A DNA stretch of 36,579 bases from Marinactinospora thermotolerans DSM 45154 (GTDB taxonomy: Bacteria > Actinomycetota > Actinomycetes > Streptosporangiales > Streptosporangiaceae). The notes under the pieces were generated by a model. It saw nothing but the letters and a program-made list of their open reading frames with translations, was not told the DNA's origin and ran no database searches. Position 1 is the stretch's first letter. Each line of letters opens with the position of its first letter. Location: assembly GCF_900167435.1 (NCBI RefSeq), contig NZ_FUWS01000022.1, positions 1-36,579 of the forward strand, in the 5' to 3' direction. Of this stretch, positions 17,224-25,086 are shown piece by piece. The position numbers were made by a program, and so were the translations under genes.

Positions 17224-18021
17224 TCAGGACCCCTGGACCGTGATACTCCCGTCGGCGCTGTCGATCTCGATGCTGGCACGCGCGTCCGGGTCGTGGGGCA
17301 CGCCGATGTCGACCGCGCCGTCGGAACCGGTGGCGGTGACCGCATAGGGGCCCCCGTCGGCGGGGGTGCGGACGGTGACGTTGCCGTCGTTCGTGGAGAC
17401 GGCCAGCCGGGAGAATTCGGCGTCCAGGGTGACGTCGACGTCGCCGTCGCGGGACGTGACCTCGATCTCGGACGAACGCACCACGTCGATGTCGACGTCA
17501 CCGTCCGAGGTGACGATCTCGGCCCCTTCCGTCTCGCCGGCCAACCGCAGATCGCCGTCGGAGGCGTCGGCGACGACCTTGCCACGCGGGTCGTCGAGCG
17601 TGATGTCGCCGTCCGAGGAGACCACCTCGACGGAGGTGCCGTAGGGAACGGTCACCGTGTAGTCGATCTCGCACCAGTGCGGGTCGAACCGCGCTTCGCG
17701 GTGCGGACAGCCCTCGCCTCGGATCTCCAGCCGGCCGCCGCTCCCCTCGGTGATGGACTCGGTCGGGGGGTGGTCGCCGCGGTGGGTGAGGGTCCGGATC
17801 ACCTGGACCTCGGTGACGTCGGCTCCGACGATGGTGGTGGACCCGTTCTTGTTGGTCAGGTGCAGCTTGGTGACGTCGGCGTAGGAGTCGTCACGTATCT
17901 CCTCGTGGATCTCGGCCGGTTCCGCCCCACACCCGGCGAGGGCGGACGCCCCCAACGACATGGTCAGCGCGATCGCGCCTCCGCGTACCACCGTCGCGGC
18001 CCGGCCTGTCACGTTGGACAT
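17224..18021 (-). CDS. lipoprotein with DUF4097-like beta-repeat domain
   Basis: This 265-residue protein is predicted to be a secreted lipoprotein. The signal peptide (about 1-30) ends in the lipobox SALAGC, with C31 as the lipid-modified residue. The mature part is a series of short beta repeats with SDGDI/SRDGDVDV/TNDGNVTV turns (about residues 145-260), characteristic of DUF4097 / putative adhesin beta-helix domains. A strong AGGAGG ribosome-binding site precedes the ATG. The function is unknown; related domains occur with envelope-stress genes. It lies 128 bases downstream of pnkp on the same strand and could be read through from it. Confidence 0.85.
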   Translation of the reverse strand: MSNVTGRAATVVRGGAIALTMSLGASALAGCGAEPAEIHEEIRDDSYADVTKLHLTNKNGSTTIVGADVTEVQVIRTLTHRGDHPPTESITEGSGGRLEIRGEGCPHREARFDPHWCEIDYTVTVPYGTSVEVVSSDGDITLDDPRGKVVADASDGDLRLAGETEGAEIVTSDGDVDIDVVRSSEIEVTSRDGDVDVTLDAEFSRLAVSTNDGNVTVRTPADGGPYAVTATGSDGAVDIGVPHDPDARASIEIDSADGSITVQGS

Positions 18022-18149
18022 TCCGCCTCCTGCCTTTCTCGTCTCGTCGATTCTCCCTGGTCATAGTGGTGGCCGCGATGTCCCTGGCACCTCGGTGTGA
18101 GGTGGTGCGTGCCCTACCTCGGACGTGGGGTCCCGCACCGCCGGAAGCA

Positions 18150-20705
18150 TCAGGACGGCTCGGGGCCTGCGGAGCGGGACTGTAGAGCGAGGGCCGCGAA
18201 CACGAGCGGGTGGACCCGCCACAGGGGTTCGCCGGCGGCGTGCCGGGCCAGGGCCTCCACCCCCAGCCGATGTCCCATCAGGGCCGGCCCCGCCGCGCGC
18301 CCCAGACCGCGCCGGCGCGCTGTGCCCGGTGGAGCGGGAGGGGAGGGATCGGGGCCGCGGTCGAGAAGGAGGTCGTCGGGTCCGCGCACCTCCAGCCCCG
18401 GCTGGACGAGCCCCTTACGGCCCTCGGCGAGGGCCCCGGCCAACGGTTTGACCACCATGCCCGCGCCTCCCGTGGTGACCAGGTCCCGCCACCACGCCGT
18501 GGCCGACGCAACGGCCCGCGGATCGACGAGGTCGACGGCGAGGTAGCGGGGGGCCCGCACCCGACCGCTGTGTTCGGCCAGCCGTTCGACAACGCCCATG
18601 TGCCACAGGTGGTCGCGGTCGGTGAGCGCGTTCCCTTCGACGGCGAGCACCGCGAACGGCGCGTAGCACAGTCCGGCCGTGCCGTCGGTGGGCCAGACGT
18701 GCCGCCGGTAGGCGGCACTGTAGGACTCGACGGCGGCGGCACGTTGCCGGACCCGGTCGACCAGCGCCTCGACGTCCACGCCGCGGGCCGCGGCGGCGGC
18801 CAGCGCCTCGGCCGCGGCCGGGAGCGTGGCGCGGGCCACGACACCGGCCGAGGCGTGATGACGGATCTCCGCACCGGCGCGGAGCGACCAGGGAAGGAAC
18901 TCTCCGTCCAACGCGACCCAGTCGGTGTCGAGCTCCTCCCACAGTCCGGCGGCCTCGATGCCGGCACGCAGCTCGGCCAGCACGGCCGCCTCGACCACCG
19001 GATCGGGGAAGAAGGGCTCGCCCCTGCGGGTGTAGACCGTGCCGGGCTCACCAGGGACGAAACGGCGGGCGGCGGCCGCGGAATCGCGACAGACGATGGC
19101 GACGGCCCGTGTCCCCTTGCGCGACTCCTGGCAGATGACCACGTCGATCCCCTGCTCCCGGTAGTGGTCGAACGCCTCATCGGGACGTTCGGGGAACATC
19201 GGATCGGGTGAGGCCGGCACGGTGACGGCGGGCGGCGGGAGATAGATCAGCCATCGGGGATCGACGGTGGACCAGCTGGCCGCCTCCAGGGCCGCCAGGA
19301 CGTGACCCGCGGGGACCCGTACCGGACCGTGCGCGGTGTCGAGGGTGCCCCCCGGTGTTTCCGGACCGGCGAGCACGTCACCGATGTCGAGCAGCTCGGG
19401 GTCGCGGGGCGCCGGGGCGTCGTCGGCCCCCAGCGGCCGGACCGGTGGAGACCAGACGCGCCGGGCGGGGACGTCGACGAGCCGCCGCTCGGGGTAGCGC
19501 AGCGCGGTCAGGCGTCCCCCGAACACGCATCCGGTGTCCAGGCAGATGGTGTTGTTGACCCACCGGGCCCGGTCGGTGGGCACATGACCGTAGACGACGG
19601 CCGCGGCGCCGCGGTAGTCCTCGGCCCAGGGATGGCGCACCGGCAGACCGTACTCGTCGGTCTCGCCCGTGACCTGGCCGTACAGCGCGAACGCGCGCAC
19701 CCGTCCCGACGAACGCCCGTGGTAGGCCTCCTTCAGCCCCGCGTGCGCGACGACGAGCCGACCGCCGTCGAGCATGTAGTGGTCGACCAGACCGGCGCAG
19801 AAGGACAGCACGCGGTCGCGGAACTCCTCGGGCTCGGCGCTGAGCTGCTCCAGGGTGGCGGCGAGGCCGTGGGCGACCTTGACTTTGCCTCCCTTGAGGG
19901 CCCTGAGCAGCTTGTCCTCGTGGTTGCCGCGGGTGCACAGGGCGTCGCCGGACTCGACCATCCCCATGACCAGCCGCAACACGCCGGGGGTGTCGGGCCC
20001 CCGGTCGACGAGGTCGCCGACGAACACCGCGGTGCGCCCCTCGGCGTGGCGCGCTCCGACCGCCCGTCCCGAGCCGTCGCGCTCAAGGGTGTAGCCGAGG
20101 CGGGTGAGCAGCTCCTCGAGTTCGGCGCGGCACCCGTGGACGTCGCCGATGATGTCGAAGGGGCCGGTGCGAGCGCGCTGGTCGTTGTCCAGGGGCCGCG
20201 TGCGGACCACCACGGAGTCGATCTCCTGAGGATCGCGCAGGACGTGGATCTCGTGGAAGCCCTCGCCTTCGAGGCCGTTGCGCATCTGCCGGTACTGCCG
20301 GGAGAGCGCGGAGTCGGGCAGGGCGCGGTCGGCGCGCGCGGCGCCACGGTCGCGGACCAGCTGTTCGGGAGGGTCGAGGACGACCGCGACAGCCGGGAGG
20401 TCGTTGTCGGCGGCGATGCGCAGCAGCCTCTTGCGAGCCGAGGAGTCGACGTTGGTGGCGTCGACGACCGTGAGCAGGCCACGGCGTAGCCGCGTGTCGA
20501 CGAGGTGGTGGAGCAGTCCGAAGGCGTCGGCGGTGGCGCTCTGGTCGTTCTCGTCATCGCTGACCATCCCCCGGCAGGAGTCCGAACCGACCACCTGGGT
20601 GGGGGCGAAGTTCCGGGCGGCGAAGGTGGACTTGCCCGAACCGGAGACGCCGACGAGCACCACCAGCCCCTTCGCCGGAACGACGAGCTCGCGTTCGGGG
20701 GTCAT
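18150..20705 (-). CDS. pnkp: polynucleotide 5'-kinase / 3'-phosphatase with degenerate ligase domain (bacterial Pnkp)
   Basis: This is the end-healing enzyme of the bacterial Pnkp-Hen1 RNA repair system, 851 residues and near the family's usual length. The kinase domain (about 1-165) has P-loop GVSGSGKST, SDSCRG and SDDEND, all intact. The metallophosphoesterase (about 175-430) has GDVHGC, GDLVDRGPD, GNHED, VAHAG, GHVPTD and DTGCVFGG, all intact. The ligase (about 475-851) keeps its shape (LDGEFLPWS, DRDHLWHM, GMVVKP, RRRGLG, PLWRVHPLVF) but departs from the family at key positions. Motif I reads CQESRKGTRAV, with S528 where the adenylylated Lys (K533 of the Clostridium enzyme) is expected. 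The EGMVVKP Glu is A748. The late KCRGRE lysine is E772. It therefore probably heals but does not seal ends. Its ATG overlaps the hen1 stop (ATGA). The open reading frame continues upstream of 20705 only as a shadow of hen1. Confidence 0.92.
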   Translation of the reverse strand: MTPERELVVPAKGLVVLVGVSGSGKSTFAARNFAPTQVVGSDSCRGMVSDDENDQSATADAFGLLHHLVDTRLRRGLLTVVDATNVDSSARKRLLRIAADNDLPAVAVVLDPPEQLVRDRGAARADRALPDSALSRQYRQMRNGLEGEGFHEIHVLRDPQEIDSVVVRTRPLDNDQRARTGPFDIIGDVHGCRAELEELLTRLGYTLERDGSGRAVGARHAEGRTAVFVGDLVDRGPDTPGVLRLVMGMVESGDALCTRGNHEDKLLRALKGGKVKVAHGLAATLEQLSAEPEEFRDRVLSFCAGLVDHYMLDGGRLVVAHAGLKEAYHGRSSGRVRAFALYGQVTGETDEYGLPVRHPWAEDYRGAAAVVYGHVPTDRARWVNNTICLDTGCVFGGRLTALRYPERRLVDVPARRVWSPPVRPLGADDAPAPRDPELLDIGDVLAGPETPGGTLDTAHGPVRVPAGHVLAALEAASWSTVDPRWLIYLPPPAVTVPASPDPMFPERPDEAFDHYREQGIDVVICQESRKGTRAVAIVCRDSAAAARRFVPGEPGTVYTRRGEPFFPDPVVEAAVLAELRAGIEAAGLWEELDTDWVALDGEFLPWSLRAGAEIRHHASAGVVARATLPAAAEALAAAAARGVDVEALVDRVRQRAAAVESYSAAYRRHVWPTDGTAGLCYAPFAVLAVEGNALTDRDHLWHMGVVERLAEHSGRVRAPRYLAVDLVDPRAVASATAWWRDLVTTGGAGMVVKPLAGALAEGRKGLVQPGLEVRGPDDLLLDRGPDPSPPAPPGTARRRGLGRAAGPALMGHRLGVEALARHAAGEPLWRVHPLVFAALALQSRSAGPEPS

Positions 20706-22009
20706 CGGGTGAACACTCCCATCTCCGTCCGTGCCGTGTCCGGTCCTTCGAAGCCCGCGGGGGCGAGACGGAGGCGGTAGCCCCGCCGTGCGGCCACGCC
20801 GCCGGCCCAGTCGCGGAACCACCCGGTGGCCCGTCCGGGGGAGCGGACACCCGTGGCGACGGGGTTCCGATGATCGCCGGGACCCCCTTGCGGGAGGACC
20901 ACGACGACGCGGGGGGCGGCGTGGCCGAACACGACGTGTTCCAGGGCCGCCAACCGGGAGGGGAGGACGTGGCCCACACCGCTGAGGACAGCGGCGTCGT
21001 AGCCGAGGAAGCGCGGGTCGCGGTAGAACGGGGAGCCCGTGAACAGCTCCAACCGTCCTCGCCCGTGGCCGGAGGCGGGGTCGACGCCGAGGAGGCGCGC
21101 GGCCGTGCCGACGTTGCCCGCGCGGGAGTCGGTCCCGGCGACCCGTTCGAAGGCGGGGTCGGCCAGGAGACGGCCGAGAAGCTCCCCCTGACCGCAGCAC
21201 AGGTCGATCACGCTGGTCGCCCCCTCGGCTCTGAGCGCCGCGACGACCGCGAGCGCCCGCAGCCCGGCGGCGAGGCCCGTGGCAGCCGGGTCCGCCCCGG
21301 ACGGCCCGGGCGTCATGGCGGTACGCGACCGCCCACGCCGGTCGAGGTAGCGGCCGATGATGAGGTCGCGGTCGGGGTGGGCGGCAAGCCGGCCGGCCTG
21401 CGCCCGCAGCAGCGGTTCGACCAGGTCGTCGGTCATCCCATGGCCTTCGACGGGATCGAGCACCGGAAGCAGGAGGCGTAGGTGCCCCAGCGCGTCGGCG
21501 AGCCGTTGCTCTCCTGTCAGGGTCAGCGAGGCGTGGTGGGAGTCGCCCCAGCCGGGCAGGCCCGGGTCGAGGGGCAGCGGAGCCGTCTCGGCCCGCCACC
21601 CGAGGGGTTCGAACAGCCTGCGTGGTTCCGTCGGATCCCCGTGGCAGGAGACCGCGGGAAGGCTCACCACCAGGGGGAGCCGTTCCCTGGCAAGGTCCGG
21701 CGCGTCCGCGCACCGTCCTTCGAGGGCGGCGTGGAAGACGTCGCCGAGAGCCGTGGCCAGCAGCGAGGACACGGTGTGGGGGTGCCGGCCGGAGCGACGC
21801 GCGGGACCCGCGTCCGCGCGCGCGGTGGGCCGGGGGGAGTCGACGTCGAGCAGCAGGGCGGCCGTGCAGCGGTCGGGGGTGGACTCGGGGAAGAAGACGT
21901 GGACGTTGCCATAGGGGCGAACCCACCTGAGCACCCGGCCGGGGTCGGCCCCGAGGAGGAGACCGAGATCGGTGGCCGGGCGGCGCGTGGTGGTGATCGT
22001 CAGGAACAC
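20702..22009 (-). CDS. hen1: Hen1-family 3'-terminal RNA ribose 2'-O-methyltransferase, catalytic site altered
   Basis: In its family this protein 2'-O-methylates the 3' end of damaged RNA before Pnkp ligates it. The 435-residue protein keeps the bacterial Hen1 N-terminal domain (MFLTITTTRRPATDLGLLL, FFPESTPDRCTAALLLDVD, LFEPLGW, GWGDSHH). The C-terminal methyltransferase has a SAM motif IDLCCGQGELL and acidic GTD. The metal-binding signature EVIEH is replaced by S343-G-V-G346-H347, within an otherwise matching FLGYDAAVL..LPSRLAALEHVVFGH context. The later RHxDHxFEWTR block, which supplies another metal-ligand His, is not recognisable. The frame is uninterrupted. It starts with GTG behind GAGG and is first in the operon with pnkp. 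Catalytic loss with retained structure is inferred. Confidence 0.9.
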   Translation of the reverse strand: MFLTITTTRRPATDLGLLLGADPGRVLRWVRPYGNVHVFFPESTPDRCTAALLLDVDSPRPTARADAGPARRSGRHPHTVSSLLATALGDVFHAALEGRCADAPDLARERLPLVVSLPAVSCHGDPTEPRRLFEPLGWRAETAPLPLDPGLPGWGDSHHASLTLTGEQRLADALGHLRLLLPVLDPVEGHGMTDDLVEPLLRAQAGRLAAHPDRDLIIGRYLDRRGRSRTAMTPGPSGADPAATGLAAGLRALAVVAALRAEGATSVIDLCCGQGELLGRLLADPAFERVAGTDSRAGNVGTAARLLGVDPASGHGRGRLELFTGSPFYRDPRFLGYDAAVLSGVGHVLPSRLAALEHVVFGHAAPRVVVVLPQGGPGDHRNPVATGVRSPGRATGWFRDWAGGVAARRGYRLRLAPAGFEGPDTARTEMGVFTR

Positions 22010-22433
22010 GACCTCAGTCTGGCGGAACGGCGGACGCGGTTCGAGGGCTTTTTCCGGCCTGTGGACGGTGGCCGGAGGAGGCCAGGACCTTCGGCGGTCT
22101 CACGGAGTCGGACGGCGGCGCACGGCCGCGGGCCCGTTCCGGCCGGGAGAAACGCGGGGATCGGCCCGGACCCCCTGGGGCGGTGCGTCACGCCCGTCCC
22201 ACCGGTGTCGCCTCTTCACGGTGGTGGTCCGCCACCTGGAAGACCGGTTTCCGCGATTGATGAAATTTCCTCTCTTGGCGGTCGGGCCGCGGTTTCTCAG
22301 ATCACGACGGGAATCTCCGTCGACGCACGCGCCAGAAAACATGAAATAAATTCATTTCCTGGGCCGGCGAGACGCGCGGGCCGGCCATTCGCGGCGTCGA
22401 TCGGACGTCCCCGAACAGACACGTGGAGGTTCA
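22010..22433. promoter_or_regulatory. divergent intergenic region between hen1 and the surface-polymer operon
   Basis: These 424 bases show no coding bias. The part near hen1 is GC-rich; a weak TCGAAC-17-CAGACT promoter just upstream of the hen1 GTG is possible. The part near the right-hand gene contains AT-rich islands (22256-22280 and 22338-22360) and a GC hairpin (22362-22386). Both operons must be started from here. Confidence 0.5.
22341..22386 (+). promoter_or_regulatory. AT-rich palindromic element plus hairpin upstream of the polymer operon
   Basis: ATGAAATAAATTCATTTC (22341-22358) has GAAAT/ATTTC arms in otherwise GC-rich DNA. It is followed at once by GGCCGGC / GCCGGCC (22362-22368 and 22380-22386, 11-nt loop). 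Together they may form an operator or promoter and a 5' leader hairpin. The ribosome-binding site GGAGG is at 22424. Confidence 0.35.
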
Positions 22434-23243
22434 ATGCGCGTCGACGTCAGCCGCATCGTCGACGGGGACGTCCTGGAACTGGAACTCCTCGACCGAACGG
22501 CCGAAGACGCCCACCTGCTCCTTCTCCCGACGGGCAAGAACAAGGGGGTCGTCGAGGCGATCCCCCTCCCCCTCGACATCAAGGACGGCACGGCCCACGC
22601 CGATCTGGCCCGGGCGGAGATCCCCCCGGGAACATGGGTCGTCCGTTGGGTCGAAGCCGGTAAGAAGAGACCCATCATCACCTCGGACCCCTGCTACGAC
22701 GTCGCCGAGGTCGCACGGGCGCTCTCCCGCCCCGCGGGCAGGCGCCACCTGCCCCTGAGGACCTCCGACGGGCGGCTGCGCATCCAGGTCCGCCAGACCA
22801 GGCCCTACGCCCGGATCGAACGGGTCGACGTCGCCGAATCCGAGATCACCCTCGCCGGGATCCTCGCCTACGGCCCCGCCCTCCGCGGCCCGGCCGAACT
22901 CGTCGCCCGCCAACGAGGGCTGAGCGGAGAACTCCGCGTTCCCGCGACCGTCGACGGATCCCGGTTCGGGGTCACCGTCCCCCTGGCGCCGCTGGCCGAC
23001 GCCCACGTCCTCGAACGCCCCCACAACGAATGGGACCTGACCCTCGTCCTCCCCGACAGCGGCACGGACCTGCACGTGGGAACCCATGACGACGACATCG
23101 TCGGCCGCAAGGGACGGTTCAGCTATCCGGAGGTCCTCGTGGAGTCGGCCTCCGGCCGCCTACGCGTCCGGCCCTACTACACCGTAAAAGACCACCTGGC
23201 GATCCTCGCCGTCGCCAACAGTCCCGCAGAGGCACCGGCATGA
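22434..23243 (+). CDS. unknown beta-rich protein coupled to a glycosyltransferase
   Basis: This 269-residue protein has no signal peptide or transmembrane segment. The sequence looks like two similar beta-sandwich halves (about 1-85 and 95-265). Regularly spaced strands include VLELELLD, WVVRWVEAG, RLRIQVRQT, IERVDVAESEITLAGILAY and RLRVRPYYTVKDHLAILAV. Segments of the IRVRPYYT-K-NLS type occur at the ends of domains in actinobacterial teichoic-acid and glycosyl polymerase proteins, so an accessory role in cell-wall polymer synthesis is suggested, not shown. GGAGG precedes the ATG. Its stop overlaps the glycosyltransferase ATG by four bases (ATGA). I do not recognise a named family. Confidence 0.75.
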   Translation: MRVDVSRIVDGDVLELELLDRTAEDAHLLLLPTGKNKGVVEAIPLPLDIKDGTAHADLARAEIPPGTWVVRWVEAGKKRPIITSDPCYDVAEVARALSRPAGRRHLPLRTSDGRLRIQVRQTRPYARIERVDVAESEITLAGILAYGPALRGPAELVARQRGLSGELRVPATVDGSRFGVTVPLAPLADAHVLERPHNEWDLTLVLPDSGTDLHVGTHDDDIVGRKGRFSYPEVLVESASGRLRVRPYYTVKDHLAILAVANSPAEAPA

Positions 23244-24442
23244 AGATCGCATTCCTGATCGCCAACGTCTACGGCATGGGCGGCACGATCCGGGCCACCA
23301 CCAACCTCGCCAACGGACTGATCCGACGACACGAGGTCGAGATCGTCAGCATGGCCAGGGGAGCCTCCGAGCCCTTCTTCCGGATCGATCCGCAGGTGCG
23401 GCTGCGCGACCTCACCCACGGCCGGGGCTGGAAGGAGCGCCCCGAGCCGGACGCCGAGACCCAACGGCTGGAGACGCTGCCGGCCGAGCATGTCCCACCG
23501 GACGAGGCCGCTCGCGACACGGTGTTCAACGCCCTGTCGGAGCGGGCCCTGCGGGACTATCTCGCGAACACCGACGCCGACGTCGTCGTCGCCACCCGCC
23601 CCGGCCTGAACTCCCTGCTCGCGCTGTTCGGGACGGGGAAGTACGTGCGGATCGGCCAGGAGCACCTCAATCTCGGACAGCAGCCAAAGGACGTGCTCGC
23701 CCACATCCGCGACCTCCACGTCCGGCTGGACGGGCTGACCGTCCTCACCGACTCCGACCGCCGTGACTACGCCCGGTTCCTCGGCCGTCCCGAGTCCGAT
23801 CCGTGGCTGTTCACCATGCCCAACGCGATGCCCGAGGGGCCCTACGCCCGTTCCCGGCTGACCAACCCGATCATCGCCGCGGCGGGACGCCTCATCCCGG
23901 TGAAGCAGTACCCCAAGCTGGTGCGGGCGTTCGCGGCCGTCGCCGAGAAGCACCCCGACTGGCAGCTGCGGATCTACGGAAGCGGACAGGACGCCGCGCG
24001 GATCCGCTCGACGATCACCGAGCACGGGCTCAACAACCATGTCGTGTTGATGGGGCGGGCCGCCCAGACCGCGGCCGAGTTCGCCAAGGCGTCGATCGTC
24101 GTGTGCAGTTCCAAGCAGGAGGGGCTGTCGATGGTGATCCTGGAGGGGTTCGCCGTCGGGGTGCCCGTTGTCAGCTTCGACTGCCCCCACGGCCCCCGGG
24201 AGCTGATCGACCACGAGCGCACCGGTCTGCTCGTGGCCGACCAGGACGTCGACGCGCTGGCCGCGGGGATGCTCCGGCTGGTCGAGGACGAGGAGGAGCG
24301 TCGGCGCATGGGCGCGGCGGCCGTGGAGACGGCCCGGCGCTACCACGTCGAGACGATCGTGGAACGTTGGGAGACCTACCTCGCCCCGCTCCTGGCCCGG
24401 ACCGCCAAGCGTTCGGGACTGCGCCGCTTCCTCCCCTGGTGA
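23240..24442 (+). CDS. GT4-family glycosyltransferase
   Basis: This is a predicted retaining glycosyltransferase of GT-B fold, 400 residues, using a nucleotide-sugar donor. The N-terminal domain begins MKIAFLIANVYGMGGTIRATTNLANGL. The C-terminal domain has AAGRLIPVKQYPKLVRAF, then the donor-binding region SSKQEGLSMVILEGFAVGVPVVSFDCPHGPRELI. The latter carries the E-x7-E type motif and the GP-E-I/L loop. It lacks transmembrane helices and is probably cytoplasmic or peripheral. Its translation is coupled to the unknown beta-rich protein. Similar enzymes add sugars to poly(glycerol-phosphate) or other wall polymers. Acceptor and donor cannot be told from the sequence. Confidence 0.88.
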   Translation: MKIAFLIANVYGMGGTIRATTNLANGLIRRHEVEIVSMARGASEPFFRIDPQVRLRDLTHGRGWKERPEPDAETQRLETLPAEHVPPDEAARDTVFNALSERALRDYLANTDADVVVATRPGLNSLLALFGTGKYVRIGQEHLNLGQQPKDVLAHIRDLHVRLDGLTVLTDSDRRDYARFLGRPESDPWLFTMPNAMPEGPYARSRLTNPIIAAAGRLIPVKQYPKLVRAFAAVAEKHPDWQLRIYGSGQDAARIRSTITEHGLNNHVVLMGRAAQTAAEFAKASIVVCSSKQEGLSMVILEGFAVGVPVVSFDCPHGPRELIDHERTGLLVADQDVDALAAGMLRLVEDEEERRRMGAAAVETARRYHVETIVERWETYLAPLLARTAKRSGLRRFLPW

Positions 24443-24454
24443 CCGGGGCCCGGG

Positions 24455-24487
24455 TCGGCGCGTCATCACCTGGGAGGTGACCGCCGA
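24455..24487 (+). terminator. terminator after the glycosyltransferase
   Basis: A two-part hairpin is formed by TCGGCG (24455-24460) with CGCCGA (24482-24487) and, inside it, TCACCT (24466-24471) with AGGTGA (24475-24480, 3-nt loop). It begins 13 bases after the stop codon. Confidence 0.55.
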
Positions 24488-24745
24488 TCCGGCGGCCCCC
24501 ACAGCGCGAGCACGGGGTGGGGCGTCACCGTCGCCCCGCCCGGACGAGGCCATCGGTCGGGGCCGGCGGCCCGGCAGGCCCTCTCGCGGGCCGCGCGCTG
24601 CGCCGCAGGCCGTCGATCAGGACGGGGCCCGCTCCAAGGGGAGGAGGGACGCGGCGGCGCCGCGCCCCGGCCACACCGCCCGCCCGACGCCCGGGAGACG
24701 CGACGGTCCACGGGACCTCGGGAAAGGCGGTCGACGGTCGCCTCC

Positions 24746-24960
24746 TTGGGCGGGATCCCACCGTGGACACCGCCCGCGGTGGCGGTGATCGATCCGCCGG
24801 GGAGCGTCGAAGTGGACGCGCTCGCCGCCGTCGACCGGCAGCGTCCGGCCCTCCTCGTGCGCGGCCCCGCGCCGAGCGCCCTGGTGGCGGCCTGCGTCGC
24901 GGCCGTCTCCGGACATGCCTCCTTCCCGCTTCCGGGGAACCCCCACCCCGAGAGGGTTCC
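24746..24960 (+). pseudogene. possible coding relic in the 644-bp gap before glpD
   Basis: Between 24443 and 25086 no complete gene is convincing. On the plus strand, about 24749-24935 read in one frame shows strong GC third-position bias and a protein-like segment, with strands and helices such as AVAVIDPPGSVEVDALAAV and ALLVRGPAPSALVAACVAAV. It lacks a good start and ribosome-binding site, and beyond about 24960 the frame turns into Arg/Pro-rich shadow. The pattern resembles part of a receiver-like or regulator domain, but the family is not recognised. It may be a decayed gene. Confidence 0.3.
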
Positions 24961-25086
24961 CCGGCCACAGGTGCGCCCCGGGCCCCACCACGGTCCGCGG
25001 TGGGCCGGCCGCCCGTCGAGCACGCCACGCGACACAGCGGGGCACCGCGCGGTCCCGACGAGGACACCGGAATCCGGCCGTCGCCG

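Noticed and set aside
20706-21926. Upstream extension of the pnkp frame (would give 1258 residues)
   Set aside because: This part is an Arg/Pro-rich shadow of hen1; the ATG at 20705 overlaps the hen1 stop and begins the P-loop kinase domain.
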